Shown in pieces: positions 1 to 7,680 of a stretch of 55,131 nt of DNA. The stretch's first letter is position 1. Every line of letters starts with the position of its first letter. The position numbers and the translations under genes are program-made. The DNA comes from a virus: the IMG/VR virus record IMGVR_UViG_3300046028_005522, positions 1 to 55,131 of that record. One strand, written 5' to 3'. The notes below the pieces were generated by a model, which was given only the letters and a program-made list of their open reading frames with translations, made no database searches and was not told the DNA's origin.

Positions 1-354
1 ACCTGTTGCTACATTTGTTTTCACAATGTCATACAAGTGGGGAGGCTCATAACTGCCATAGACATCTTTGCGGAGCATGGAGAGTCGTTGTTTGCCTGCC
101 ACATGCTGATAGTTAGTGTGCCCAACATCAGGATTTTGCTCTACATCAATGAGATCCACAATGGCTCGCAGTGTAATACCGTCAATTTCTTTAGTTGTGA
201 TGCCGTCATAAAAGTGTAGTTGAGCTTTGATCTCTACCATACTCTGACTAACATCTGCTATGCCTGCGCACACTTTGGCAATTTGGGTTTGCCATTTTTC
301 CAAAGCCAATGGCTCTCGGGTGCCATCTCTTTTAAGAACTGTAATTATTTTCAT
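1..354 (-). CDS. nrdA: Ribonucleotide reductase large subunit, N-terminal part (truncated by window)
   Basis: The reading frame is open from an ATG at 354 to the window edge, giving 118 residues beginning MKIITVLKRDGTREPLALEK. This matches the ATP-cone that opens class Ia NrdA proteins (KRDG, then a QxHFYDGITTKEI segment, then RLSMLRKDVYG leading into the catalytic domain). NrdA reduces ribonucleoside diphosphates to deoxy forms with NrdB and supplies dNTPs for phage replication. An ATP-cone implies allosteric control by ATP/dATP. The gene starts 3 bp after the preceding stop codon, so it is probably co-transcribed with it. Catalytic cysteines lie outside the window and cannot be checked. Confidence 0.88.
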   Translation of the reverse strand, partial: MKIITVLKRDGTREPLALEKWQTQIAKVCAGIADVSQSMVEIKAQLHFYDGITTKEIDGITLRAIVDLIDVEQNPDVGHTNYQHVAGKQRLSMLRKDVYGSYEPPHLYDIVKTNVATG

Positions 355-357
355 TTT

Positions 358-783
358 TTAACCAATTTTTTGTTGTATTTGTTGCTGACTAACACGGTGC
401 CGAGGGTTTTCTGGTCCTGGAGTGATATTTACGATTGTGTCCTTGTCCCAATTCAGTATATATTTCTTTTGAGGCGCATGGACTAAATTGTCACTACCAT
501 GATCGGCTAACCAGCACTTTTGCAAGTCTGCACGATCAATTATTGTTATAGTATACAGGATTCCTAGCCCACGAGCAAGCCCACAGAACAAATTGTCATC
601 CAATAGCTGCCAAGGATCGGGCCATTTGTCACAATCATCCCAGTGTAAATGATAAGGAATCCAGGGAGTAGAAAACCACCATTGGTTAATGGTGGTCAGG
701 GCCGATTCAACATCAGCAGTAGCAGCTTGGTTTCTCAGTGTGTTCCAAGACCCCAGGCGATCAGCAAATGTTCTAGGCCACAT
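358..783 (-). CDS. Conserved phage protein of unknown function, WNTLRN/PWIPYHLHWDD type
   Basis: 141 residues from an ATG that overlaps the stop of the tail-fibre gene by one base (TGATG). A TTG one codon upstream is less likely. The protein is rich in Trp and aromatics (INQWWFSTPWIPYHLHWDD, WPDPWQLLDDN, CGLARGLGILYTI). It resembles a conserved unnamed protein I associate with marine T4-like phages. There is no signal peptide, membrane segment or catalytic motif that I can assign. Its position between a tail fibre and nrdA does not settle a role. It is real on the evidence of tight coupling on both sides and non-random composition. Confidence 0.75.
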   Translation of the reverse strand: MWPRTFADRLGSWNTLRNQAATADVESALTTINQWWFSTPWIPYHLHWDDCDKWPDPWQLLDDNLFCGLARGLGILYTITIIDRADLQKCWLADHGSDNLVHAPQKKYILNWDKDTIVNITPGPENPRHRVSQQQIQQKIG

Positions 784-2558
784 CAAATGCCAAAGTTTGC
801 TACGGAATACCTAATTGAAGCATTTGTGCCAGTACTGGTACAAGTGTACCCCACTGACAGTTCAGTGCCGCTGTCTGCTGGGGTGAGTGTTACGCCAGTT
901 GACCCGTTTTCTGTAAAGTTGTCAACATAACTGAAACCAGTGGCAGTGGCAGCTTGGCCACCTGTTACTGTGATTGTGCCTCTGCGTCTGGTGTCAGATC
1001 TAGTGATCACGTAATCAAAACTAAACGAAGTGATAGCAGTTTTATCAATCACCACAAGGTTGCCGCTGCCATTATCTACCAGTGTGTCTGATATGCCTGC
1101 TGATCGCTTTAGCGTTCCAAGATCCAGGCTCATTCCAACGTTGGTAGTGGTTGCTTGCGATTGATAAAACACAATGTCTCTAGTGTTCTGACTCATTGCA
1201 ATGGAGTTTGTGGTAGCAAGACTGATTCTAGGATGGGTGCCGCTTTGACTGTCATTGCGCTCAAACAAGTCACCAACAGAAATATTATTGTTGGCGTCAA
1301 TGCTGATGATAGCCGCTGCTGGCAATGTGGCGCCATTGAAGTGATTGGCCACATCATAGAACACATTGTAACCAGTGCCGTTGAGACTACAGTCTTGAAT
1401 TATAATACCTTCGCCGTAGATGTTGTCAAACACATTGTGCAACACTTTGAAACCACTTGGCCCGCCATCAACTGGTGTGGCACTGCCTAACACCACACCT
1501 TGATATAGTATATCAAACCAACCATTACTGACAGTGACTCCGGCAGTTTGGTGGTCAGTGTTGATACCATAAGTCATGCCAGTGAATTTGCATTTGTCAA
1601 TGGTAATTTCTGTGCAAGGCAATGCAGTGGTTGAACTGAACAAAACACCGCTGACGTCTTCCACAGCATCTTGTAACTCTACAGTAGTGAGATTGCTGGC
1701 AAAGGTCACATTATCCATACTGACTTTTTTAGCCTTTTCAATCAAACACACATTGTGACTGCCTGACTCGGTGGTCTGGAATGACATGCTGGATATTTCA
1801 ATATTTTGTGGAGGACTTGCTCCGCCCACTCCAATGTTAACACCAGTTTGCTGTTGACTGTCGGCAGTTCTAACAACCAATTCTGGTAGTGCGGCTACTG
1901 CTAACCAATAGCTTGCATTGGTTAGCAAAATTCCAGTGGCTGGCACCGCGGCAATACTACGGTAGTAGCTGCCTGAACTTTTGACCAACACACCAGATGC
2001 ATAGGCAGTGTTTGCAGCCCAAGTTTGCACAGTAAAATAAATGATACTGGAATCAGCACCTTCTCCATACAGTTTGGCCCAAGGCGGGATCAGTATAGTT
2101 TTGGTAACAACGTAGCGGCCTGCTGGGAAAAATAAGCTTCGACGTATTTGCGTGTTGTTTTGCACACAGAACAATTGATACAGTGCTCGATTGATAGCAT
2201 CACTGTCATCCGTGCTGCCATCGCCTGTGGCACCAAAGTCTGTTACAACAGCATAACTGTCCAGTCTGCTTTGTATGCTTTGACTGACAGGATCACCAGA
2301 CGTGGGACCTGTTTGTACTGTGTAGCCAGCTGCTTCGCCTTGGTAGGTGTATGCTGTAGCAAAACTAAGAATGTCTGAAAACTCTGTAAGAACTTCAGTA
2401 TTTCCTACTATTGGAGCACCGTCAGCAATGGTGCCGTTACCAATGTAGAGTTTGCGCTGGTCAATTGCCCAGCCGAATTCGGCTCCGGCTAAGGGTTGAG
2501 GCAGGTCTGTCTCAAGCCCGGTTCGTTGGGTTATTCTAGATACTTGTACTATTGCCAC
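783..2558 (-). CDS. Tail fibre/tail spike with pectate-lyase-like beta-helix
   Basis: 591 residues from a GTG start with an AGGA ribosome site about 10 bases upstream. The first ~50 residues (ITQRTGLETDLPQPLAGAEF, GWAIDQRKLYIGNG) match the N-terminal domain shared by many fibre and major-tropism-determinant proteins. At about residues 105-130 the motif FGATGDGSTDDSDAINRAL is the hallmark of the pectate-lyase-3 right-handed beta-helix. The Asn/Gly/Thr-rich middle fits helix rungs, and the end is a beta-rich tip domain. Role: receptor binding, possibly polysaccharide depolymerisation, at the tail end. A T4-late-like octamer (CTAAATAT, minus strand 2581-2588) precedes it. Active-site residues are not identifiable by eye, so lyase activity is not claimed. 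Confidence 0.88.
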   Translation of the reverse strand: MAIVQVSRITQRTGLETDLPQPLAGAEFGWAIDQRKLYIGNGTIADGAPIVGNTEVLTEFSDILSFATAYTYQGEAAGYTVQTGPTSGDPVSQSIQSRLDSYAVVTDFGATGDGSTDDSDAINRALYQLFCVQNNTQIRRSLFFPAGRYVVTKTILIPPWAKLYGEGADSSIIYFTVQTWAANTAYASGVLVKSSGSYYRSIAAVPATGILLTNASYWLAVAALPELVVRTADSQQQTGVNIGVGGASPPQNIEISSMSFQTTESGSHNVCLIEKAKKVSMDNVTFASNLTTVELQDAVEDVSGVLFSSTTALPCTEITIDKCKFTGMTYGINTDHQTAGVTVSNGWFDILYQGVVLGSATPVDGGPSGFKVLHNVFDNIYGEGIIIQDCSLNGTGYNVFYDVANHFNGATLPAAAIISIDANNNISVGDLFERNDSQSGTHPRISLATTNSIAMSQNTRDIVFYQSQATTTNVGMSLDLGTLKRSAGISDTLVDNGSGNLVVIDKTAITSFSFDYVITRSDTRRRGTITVTGGQAATATGFSYVDNFTENGSTGVTLTPADSGTELSVGYTCTSTGTNASIRYSVANFGI

Positions 2559-2573
2559 GGTGATGGTCCTCGA

Positions 2574-3293
2574 CTATGACATATTTAGCACGTAGTACTG
2601 TTCAACCTTTTTCCACCACATGGTGCGATACTTCTCAAATTCCCCGCCTTCCAGCACAAATTCCTGGTATTTGGGCTGTCCTACGATGTTGTGTTGCTCA
2701 TCTAGATCAGGCTTAACACACATCAAAATTACACCTTTTTTAATCCGTGTGCCATGCAATTCATTGTGTGCTTCTGCGTATGCACACAGTTGCACAAAGT
2801 AGTCATCAATCCACTCGCGCTTTTTGGGTTTGTTGGTTTGCTTGTAGTCCAGGATTGATTCTTCATTTAAATGAATGCCGGCACCGTCTGTTGTGCCTGC
2901 ATACACGCCGGGAAAATACAAGGGTACTTCGATACCCCAAAATTCACTTACATTTTTTAGTCCCTTGTTGACCACTTCTTCTGCCATGATATGGCTGGGC
3001 CAACTGAATGGGTTTGACCCACGAGCGGGTATGGCACCTTCTCTGATGTACTTTTCAAGATAGGTGTGCATTCTAGTACCACGATTGGCAGCTTCTGTTG
3101 TGATGGCCTGTGCTCGTTCCGCACCAACTGCTCGACGCCAGTTGTGCAAGGCAGCTTTGCTTTCTTCACTTTTGGTTCGGTCCAGGATAGTGGTCACACT
3201 AGGAAGTTTGTTGCCATCTGGTGTAGCATAAAATCTTTTGCCGTCTACAGTAACTCTGGGTATGGATGTGTAATTAAATTTTGGATTGTACAT
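2574..3293 (-). CDS. PD-(D/E)XK (Cas4/RecB-type) exonuclease-like protein
   Basis: About 239 residues from ATG at 3293; an in-frame TTG at 3311 is possible but weaker. The sequence shows LPSVTTIL near the start, RGTRMHTYLEKYI (the His of the RecB-nuclease motif), then YAGTTDGAG and ILDYKQTNKPKK (D...D-x-K core), and FVQLCAYAEAHN (motif with Gln and Tyr). This order is that of Cas4/RecB-type PD-(D/E)XK exonucleases carried by many aquatic T4-like phages. Likely role: DNA end processing in recombination, or host DNA degradation. No Cys cluster for a Fe-S site as in true Cas4 is visible. It overlaps the upstream oxygenase-like gene by 20 bp. Confidence 0.82.
   Translation of the reverse strand: MYNPKFNYTSIPRVTVDGKRFYATPDGNKLPSVTTILDRTKSEESKAALHNWRRAVGAERAQAITTEAANRGTRMHTYLEKYIREGAIPARGSNPFSWPSHIMAEEVVNKGLKNVSEFWGIEVPLYFPGVYAGTTDGAGIHLNEESILDYKQTNKPKKREWIDDYFVQLCAYAEAHNELHGTRIKKGVILMCVKPDLDEQHNIVGQPKYQEFVLEGGEFEKYRTMWWKKVEQYYVLNMS
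2581..2588 (-). promoter_or_regulatory. T4-late-type promoter motif
   Basis: CTAAATAT on the minus strand, 22 bases upstream of the tail-fibre GTG. It fits the NTAAATAN octamer seen before many structural genes in this window and resembles the T4 late consensus TATAAATA. Confidence 0.55.
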
Positions 3294-4086
3294 ATTGGGT
3301 GTAGGCGTCAACTATTTGTGTGAATGATGCTTTGCGCCATTTGAAAAATACTGCCAGGCGAGGATTTTCATCAGTGGGCGCATCAGGACAGTAAACACTG
3401 TGGCATTTATTTACATTGAGTATAAAAGGAAATTTATCAATTTTAACTTCGCAAACTTCGGTTACCTGACCTGGATTGAGTACTGTTTGGGTTAACTGGC
3501 GAATACTGTCAGTTAATAATGTGTGAGTAAATGGGATATTCAGTAATTCTGTTTTTATTGCGTCTGGAAGAAATTTAAACTCCCAGGGGTTTTTACAATC
3601 TGGCCAAGACTGATCTTTGATGTTTGAATAATGTTCGTTCCATCGGAGAACGTCAATATCGTGATCATAAAATTTTGTCCATGTATTCAAATGATTCTTC
3701 AATGGATGTACGATGCTGACAGATCTGGCGTTATCAATATGCACAGGCAAGTGTGTGCCAGCTATTGCTTGTAAACGTATTTCAGGAGCTTCGTTGATTA
3801 AATTAAAAAAATACTCATACTCATCAAGTAACAATTTTTCCAATTGTTCTGGCAAATGCCAAGTGGTAATTGATGCCATATTAACAAAATTATCTCCGTA
3901 GAAATCAAAAAAACATTGTTTATCATCGGGGTAATATTTTTTTACTATGTAATTGAGTTTCACTTGGTCTAGATCATATCGTGACTCATCGCCTAGTACT
4001 AATTTACTTCTATCTAAGTTAGACAATTCTGTTTTTAAATTTAGATTTAAGGAAAGGTAAGGAGCAGGTTCATAGTAATAATTCAT
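3274..4086 (-). CDS. 2OG-Fe(II) oxygenase-like protein, paralogue B
   Basis: 270 residues starting MNYYYEPAPY at an ATG that forms a 4-bp ATGA overlap with the upstream paralogue; longer upstream starts are rejected. Key motifs are IRLQAIAGTHLPVHIDNARS (an HxD pair), LKNHLNTWTKFYDHDIDVLRW, HYSNIKDQSWPDC, and near the end NKCHSVYC followed by ENPRLAVFFKW. An HxD pair plus a distal His and Arg in that order is the iron and 2-oxoglutarate binding pattern of double-stranded beta-helix oxygenases. It shares this whole framework with the adjacent gene, so the pair arose by duplication. Substrate unknown: protein, nucleic acid or small molecule. Close linkage to IscA/IscU suggests an iron-dependent module. 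Confidence 0.6.
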   Translation of the reverse strand: MNYYYEPAPYLSLNLNLKTELSNLDRSKLVLGDESRYDLDQVKLNYIVKKYYPDDKQCFFDFYGDNFVNMASITTWHLPEQLEKLLLDEYEYFFNLINEAPEIRLQAIAGTHLPVHIDNARSVSIVHPLKNHLNTWTKFYDHDIDVLRWNEHYSNIKDQSWPDCKNPWEFKFLPDAIKTELLNIPFTHTLLTDSIRQLTQTVLNPGQVTEVCEVKIDKFPFILNVNKCHSVYCPDAPTDENPRLAVFFKWRKASFTQIVDAYTQYVQSKI

Positions 4087-4910
4087 GACGATAAACAACT
4101 TGCAATATGTTGATACAGTGATTTTGGCCACTTTGCAAATAGTGACACTCGCGGATTGTCTTCAGTAAGGCTGTTTTCGGCATATCCTACACCATGTAAT
4201 TTGTTTATGTTCAACAAAGTTGGATGTGGATAGATTTCAACTTGATCAACATAAGAAAATGTGTCTGGCGGCGGTGTGGCATTAACACCTTTTTTAAATC
4301 TATCAGCATGTGCTGACTGTACTCTAGTCATTGAAAAAAAATTCACCGTGCTGTGACTGGCTGCTAATTCTGCCTGACAATATTCAGGTAGATTCACAAT
4401 ACTTGCCGGAGTCTCGCACAGTGGCCAAGATGGATCTTTGATATTGGCATAGTGGTCTTGCCAAAGTTTTATGTCTTCTGAAAATTCATAGAATTGAGTA
4501 AAACAGTTTTTGTGATTGGCCACTGGAAAAATCAAACTGGTTGTTTTTGTTATATCCACATGCACAGGAATCATACTTCCGCCACACACAATCTGAAGCC
4601 TAATGATCGGTTGATCGTCGAACTCTGTTAAAAATGTCCATTGAGATCGAATTTCTTGTTCAATCTCAGCAGGTAACTCAAAGTTAAACATAGTTCCTAT
4701 TAACTTATTTTCGAGTCCATAAAACGATTGGTACTGGGATCGTAAATTTTCTGGAACTCCCATGCTTGTATTATACTCTAAATCATGCCAATTTAAATTT
4801 TCATAAATGTCTTTTTTAGCCATGCGTTGCCAAGGCAGTTTTTTTACCGCGGCCACAATGTCATTTGACAAACTAATGTTTGGCAATGTTTGATAGTAAA
4901 AAGATCTCAT
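4083..4910 (-). CDS. 2OG-Fe(II) oxygenase-like protein, paralogue A
   Basis: 275 residues. Matching the neighbour are IRLQIVCGGSMIPVHVDITK (HxD), FPVANHKNCFTQFYEFSEDI, HYANIKDPSWPLC, NINKLHGVGY, and DNPRVSLFAKW (distal His and Arg). These fit a jelly-roll iron/2-oxoglutarate oxygenase; the substrate is unknown. Compared with paralogue B it has an extra loop around residues 195-225 (VQSAHADRFKKGVNATPPPD). The ATG overlaps the iscA stop by 4 bp, so translation is probably coupled to the Fe-S genes. The alternative is a cupin-fold protein without oxygenase activity. Confidence 0.62.
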   Translation of the reverse strand: MRSFYYQTLPNISLSNDIVAAVKKLPWQRMAKKDIYENLNWHDLEYNTSMGVPENLRSQYQSFYGLENKLIGTMFNFELPAEIEQEIRSQWTFLTEFDDQPIIRLQIVCGGSMIPVHVDITKTTSLIFPVANHKNCFTQFYEFSEDIKLWQDHYANIKDPSWPLCETPASIVNLPEYCQAELAASHSTVNFFSMTRVQSAHADRFKKGVNATPPPDTFSYVDQVEIYPHPTLLNINKLHGVGYAENSLTEDNPRVSLFAKWPKSLYQHIASCLSS

Positions 4911-5230
4911 ACTCTAAAACTTTCGCCGCAGCCGCAGCGATCGCGTTCATTGGGGTTGAGGAATTCAAACCCTTCATTGAGGCCTTGGCGCACATAGTCC
5001 ACAGTAACGCCTTGCAGATACACTTCGTTTTTCTTATCAACCAGTACCACAAAGTCTGCTTGGGCATAGTTGATATCAGTGTCTGAAGGCTTATACTCTT
5101 GTACATACTCTAACACATAAGCCAGGCCCGAACAACCTGTAGTTTTTACCCCAAGGCGAATGCCAGCATAGTTTTTGGCTTGCAGTAGTCGTTTTACTTT
5201 GGTGTATGCCTGATCAGTTAGAGAGATCAT
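4907..5230 (-). CDS. iscA: A-type iron-sulfur carrier protein IscA
   Basis: 107 residues, the same length as bacterial IscA. The three cluster-binding cysteines are present: C33 in TTGCSGLAY and C99/C101 in the CGCGESFRV tail. GLNEGFEFLNPNERD is also typical. A-type carriers receive [2Fe-2S] or [4Fe-4S] clusters from IscU and pass them to apo-enzymes in the cytoplasm. The start overlaps the end of iscU by 17 bp, and the stop overlaps the next gene by 4 bp. The similarity to cellular IscA is much higher than usual for a phage-adapted gene, suggesting fairly recent acquisition from a proteobacterium. ErpA is the alternative label, but the sequence reads as IscA. Confidence 0.92.
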   Translation of the reverse strand: MISLTDQAYTKVKRLLQAKNYAGIRLGVKTTGCSGLAYVLEYVQEYKPSDTDINYAQADFVVLVDKKNEVYLQGVTVDYVRQGLNEGFEFLNPNERDRCGCGESFRV

Positions 5231-5600
5231 GCTTTTTTCTGTAGTCCTCTACTGCGGCCTTTATAGCATCTTCAGCAAGAATAGAACAATGAATCTTGAC
5301 TGGTGGCAGCGCGAGTTCTTCAGCAATCTCTGAATTTTTAAGAGCTGCCGCTTGGTCAAGCGTTCGTCCTTTAACCCACTCGGTAACAAGAGAGGATGAG
5401 GCAATCGCACTGCCGCATCCGTATGTTTTGAACCTTGCGTCTGTGATGATGCCATCTTGTACCTTGATTTGCAGTTTCATTACGTCGCCGCAAGCAGGTG
5501 CGCCAACCATACCAGTACCAATATCAGTATCACTCTTGTCAAAAGAGCCGACATTCCGGGGATTTTCATAGTGATCAACAACTTTATCTGAGTATGCCAT
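5214..5600 (-). CDS. iscU: Iron-sulfur cluster scaffold protein IscU
   Basis: 128 residues that closely follow cellular IscU from the first residue (MAYSDKVVDHYENPRNVGSF). All functional residues are present: C37 and D39 in APACGDV, C62 in KTYGCGSAIASSS, H104/C105 in KIHCSIL, and the LPPVK motif (98-102) recognised by the HscA chaperone. IscU is the scaffold on which [2Fe-2S] clusters are built from sulfur delivered by IscS. No iscS, hscA/B or fdx is in this window, so the host must supply these, or they lie elsewhere in the genome. The gene starts one base after the His-rich secreted gene and shares its promoter. Confidence 0.95.
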   Translation of the reverse strand: MAYSDKVVDHYENPRNVGSFDKSDTDIGTGMVGAPACGDVMKLQIKVQDGIITDARFKTYGCGSAIASSSLVTEWVKGRTLDQAAALKNSEIAEELALPPVKIHCSILAEDAIKAAVEDYRKKHDLSN

Positions 5601-5601
5601 A

Positions 5602-5904
5602 TTACATTCTTACCAGTACTTCTTGATAGTATCCGTTGTGCAACACCAACTGCTTGCGATAAGGCACGCCGTCGATATACACAACGTCACTGGGACTCAG
5701 AGACATCACTGGAGGTTGTTGTACTACCAGGGGTCTGGTGATAGCATAAACCACAACGCCGCCGATCACAGCAGGGGCCACCCATCCCCAACCTCCGCCA
5801 TGATGACGATGATGCGGTGTGTGTAATGCAGATCCGTGATATCCGTTAGGTCCAGCAAATGCGCTGGAGGTAACAAAAGTTAAAATGGTTAGAAGTCGTT
5901 TCAT
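5602..5904 (-). CDS. Secreted small His/Gly-rich protein with hydrophobic segment
   Basis: 100 residues with a clear Sec signal peptide (MKRLLTILTFVTSSAFA, cleavage near residue 17). A HTPHHRHHGGGWGW cluster follows, then a hydrophobic stretch (WVAPAVIGGVVVYAI) that could be a second membrane segment, and a C-terminal domain with VVYIDGVPYRKQLVLHNGYY. The His cluster could bind a transition metal in the periplasm or membrane; this is inference. A strong ribosome site (AAGGAGG, 5 bases before ATG) and a near-consensus sigma70 promoter precede it. As first gene of the iscU-iscA-oxygenase operon, it may be linked to metal supply. Alternatively it is an unrelated envelope protein that shares the promoter. 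Confidence 0.75.
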   Translation of the reverse strand: MKRLLTILTFVTSSAFAGPNGYHGSALHTPHHRHHGGGWGWVAPAVIGGVVVYAITRPLVVQQPPVMSLSPSDVVYIDGVPYRKQLVLHNGYYQEVLVRM

Positions 5905-5924
5905 ATCAGCCTCCTTATGTAAGC

Positions 5925-5953
5925 AGTATACTGTATTTAACGCCTTGTGTCAA
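5925..5953 (-). promoter_or_regulatory. Sigma70-type early promoter for the isc/oxygenase operon
   Basis: Minus strand TTGACA (5948-5953) and TATACT (5925-5930) with exactly 17 bp between. A late-type octamer TTAAATAC lies inside the spacer (5933-5940). This is the strongest promoter in the first 15 kb and drives the His-rich protein, IscU, IscA and two oxygenase-like genes. Confidence 0.8.
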
Positions 5954-5965
5954 CCAATGGTTGAC
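5949..5965. repeat. Perfect 17-bp palindrome overlapping the -35 box
   Basis: GTCAACCAATGGTTGAC reads as an inverted repeat and overlaps the -35 hexamer of the isc-operon promoter. It could be an operator, or a weak hairpin after the upstream gene, whose stop lies at 5968. There is no T-run, so a plain intrinsic terminator is unlikely. Confidence 0.6.
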
Positions 5966-5967
5966 TG

Positions 5968-6327
5968 TTACATTGGACGTTTCATGGCCGATTTGGCCAT
6001 TTTATCTACCACTTGTTGTGCTTGGGGAACTGACATTTTGGGCTGTACCGTTTGTTCGGCGCCGCCTTTGAACACAATGGGGTCAGTTGAGCCAGGTTGT
6101 ATGGGTTCTAACACATTGCTCAATGGTGGTTGCCCAACTAGATCCATTATGTTTCGTTGATTGACAGGTACGTCAAGACTTTGGGCAATAGAGATAAAAG
6201 CATCTTGACTGATTTGTTTTTGACTGTTGGTGTCGTCTGCACGACCATTCAGAAAATCTACTAGACCCAGAAGTTTGTCTGGGTCAGGTGTTGCACCATC
6301 AAAGGTATCAACTTCAAAGATTTTCAT
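5968..6327 (-). CDS. Small virion-type protein with MKIFE N-terminal tag, function unknown
   Basis: 119 residues, acidic N-terminal half, Gln/Val-rich tail (PKMSVPQAQQVVDKMAKSAM). It begins MKIFEVDTFDG, which shares the Met-x-x-x-Glu-hydrophobic opening with five other proteins in this window. TAATG overlap with the upstream gene shows they are translated together. No enzymatic motif. In cyanophage-like genomes such small proteins are usually unannotated or virion-associated. I infer a structural or head-internal role, with low certainty. Confidence 0.7.
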   Translation of the reverse strand: MKIFEVDTFDGATPDPDKLLGLVDFLNGRADDTNSQKQISQDAFISIAQSLDVPVNQRNIMDLVGQPPLSNVLEPIQPGSTDPIVFKGGAEQTVQPKMSVPQAQQVVDKMAKSAMKRPM

Positions 6328-7232
6328 TATCTACGGCCACGACCCAGTGCGCCTGCTGTGCCCACTGGCTCTTCAGCTGGAGCAGCCATGTCAGCACCTG
6401 CGTCGGTGGCAGCAGCATCAAGATCGGCACCTACATCAGCGCCCATATCAGCACCAGCGGCCATGTCAGCACCCATGTCAGCACCAAGTTCGGCGCCTAG
6501 GTCTGCACCAGCTGTGCTGGGTGCGGCTTGGCCAGTTACCACGCCAAGTGCTTGATCAAGTTGTTGCTTGGCACCTTGGAGGTTTTGCACTAGACCAGTA
6601 AGTGCGGCTGTGGCATCTGCGTTGAATTGCGAAGCTTGGTCAATGCCCACTTGATTCTTGATTGAATCAACTAGAGCTGGCAGTTCTTTAAATTGCATTT
6701 CACTAGCATCTTCCAACATTGATTGCATCTTGTCAACCATGTCTTGTGCAGCCAGCACCACTTGAGCTTGTTGCACTTCAGATTCTTTCAGCATGCGATA
6801 AGCATTGCGCAAGCGGCTTTCAGCTTTCATCAAGGCAGCGCCTGCAACAAGTTTTTGTTCGTCGGGATTCAATGTTTGACCTGCGGCACTCTTTTTTAGA
6901 GCAGCAGCCAATTTAGGATCTTTTACTTGTGCAGCTGGTTGAGCAGCGCCAGCAGTTGGTTGAGCACCTGGCACTGGAACATCCATCTCTTTAAGACGTG
7001 TGGCCAATGCCTGTTCCATCATCATGAGCTTGAGATAGGTTGGATTGCGTTCGCTGGTGTGGCGTGCCATTGAGCCTTTGTGCTCGCCAAGTAGGCCTTG
7101 CACCTTGCGAAGCATTTGACGTGTTTGTCCAGCGTTGAGACGTTCAACGCTGATGCGTGAGCCAAAATAACTTTCAAACGTCTTGGTGATCAGACGAGTT
7201 TTTTTAGGTGTGGCTAGTTCTTGCAGTTTCAT
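6327..7232 (-). CDS. Probable internal/scaffold virion protein with Ala-Asp-Gly repeats
   Basis: About 301 residues starting MKLQELATPK at 7232, chosen because an AGAGGA ribosome site lies 8 bases upstream; an upstream in-frame start lacks one. The body is helical and coiled-coil-like (NPTYLKLMMMEQALATRLKEM, then LRNAYRMLKESEVQQAQVVLA). The C-terminal ~60 residues are low-complexity repeats of GADMGA/GADVGA. Conserved helical proteins of this kind occur in marine T4-like structural clusters. A scaffold or prohead-core role is inferred from composition and context. A late-type octamer (CTAAATAT, 7255-7262) precedes it. Confidence 0.72.
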   Translation of the reverse strand: MKLQELATPKKTRLITKTFESYFGSRISVERLNAGQTRQMLRKVQGLLGEHKGSMARHTSERNPTYLKLMMMEQALATRLKEMDVPVPGAQPTAGAAQPAAQVKDPKLAAALKKSAAGQTLNPDEQKLVAGAALMKAESRLRNAYRMLKESEVQQAQVVLAAQDMVDKMQSMLEDASEMQFKELPALVDSIKNQVGIDQASQFNADATAALTGLVQNLQGAKQQLDQALGVVTGQAAPSTAGADLGAELGADMGADMAAGADMGADVGADLDAAATDAGADMAAPAEEPVGTAGALGRGRR

Positions 7233-7680
7233 TTGAGAATCCTCTAAGTTGTATATATTTAGCCGAAGATATACATTTTTCAAGTTCGGCTGTGACAGCA
7301 GAATTTAAAGAAATCTTAGGTTCAAGTTTGGTTTTGACCATTTCTCTAAATTCAGCGGATCTACTGAGTTTGCTTAGACCACTGCGACATGCAATGTCAT
7401 TGTCTAAGAATTGTTTTTTAAAGTCCAACACTTTGATCTGTTGCGACAATGAAGCTTGGTTGTTTTTATCGGCTATGCACCAAGAAATTGCTGATCGTTT
7501 GCTACCAAAGGATCCCACAAAGTTTGCATAATGCCAAACATTAAACACTTGCTGCTCTGGTGTGATGTGATATTTTCCAAACACAACCCAACCACCTGAG
7601 TTATCATCCAAAATCATTTTGTCAATACTGTGGCGCATTTCACGCTCGGCCCAGCGTTCAAGTTTTTGTTCTCGAGTCAT
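7204..7680 (-). CDS. Conserved phage protein of unknown function (DDNSGGWVVFGKYHI type)
   Basis: 158 residues from ATG at 7680, which makes an ATGA overlap with the upstream membrane-protein gene; the longer upstream extension is rejected. It opens with a charged helix (MTREQKLERWAEREMRHSID), followed by DDNSGGWVVFGKYHITPEQ and FVGSFGSKRSAISWCIAD. I recall it as a conserved unnamed protein of marine T4-like phages. Its 3' end overlaps the next gene by 29 bp, and the next gene's late-type promoter motif is inside its coding region. No function can be assigned. Confidence 0.72.
   Translation of the reverse strand: MTREQKLERWAEREMRHSIDKMILDDNSGGWVVFGKYHITPEQQVFNVWHYANFVGSFGSKRSAISWCIADKNNQASLSQQIKVLDFKKQFLDNDIACRSGLSKLSRSAEFREMVKTKLEPKISLNSAVTAELEKCISSAKYIQLRGFSNETARTSHT

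Noticed and set aside
4087-4131. Longer N-terminus for the oxygenase-like protein starting upstream of 4086
   Set aside because: The ATG at 4086 forms an ATGA overlap with the preceding stop, as in most of the operon; the extra residues have no counterpart in the paralogue.
4907-5600. iscU/iscA as host chromosome contamination or a chimeric assembly
   Set aside because: Both genes are tightly overlapped with phage-type genes on either side and share their promoter, so they are an integral part of the phage sequence.
6358-6510. Ala-Asp-Gly coding repeats as a DNA repeat or CRISPR-like array
   Set aside because: Repeats are imperfect, in frame and within a coding sequence; no equal spacers.
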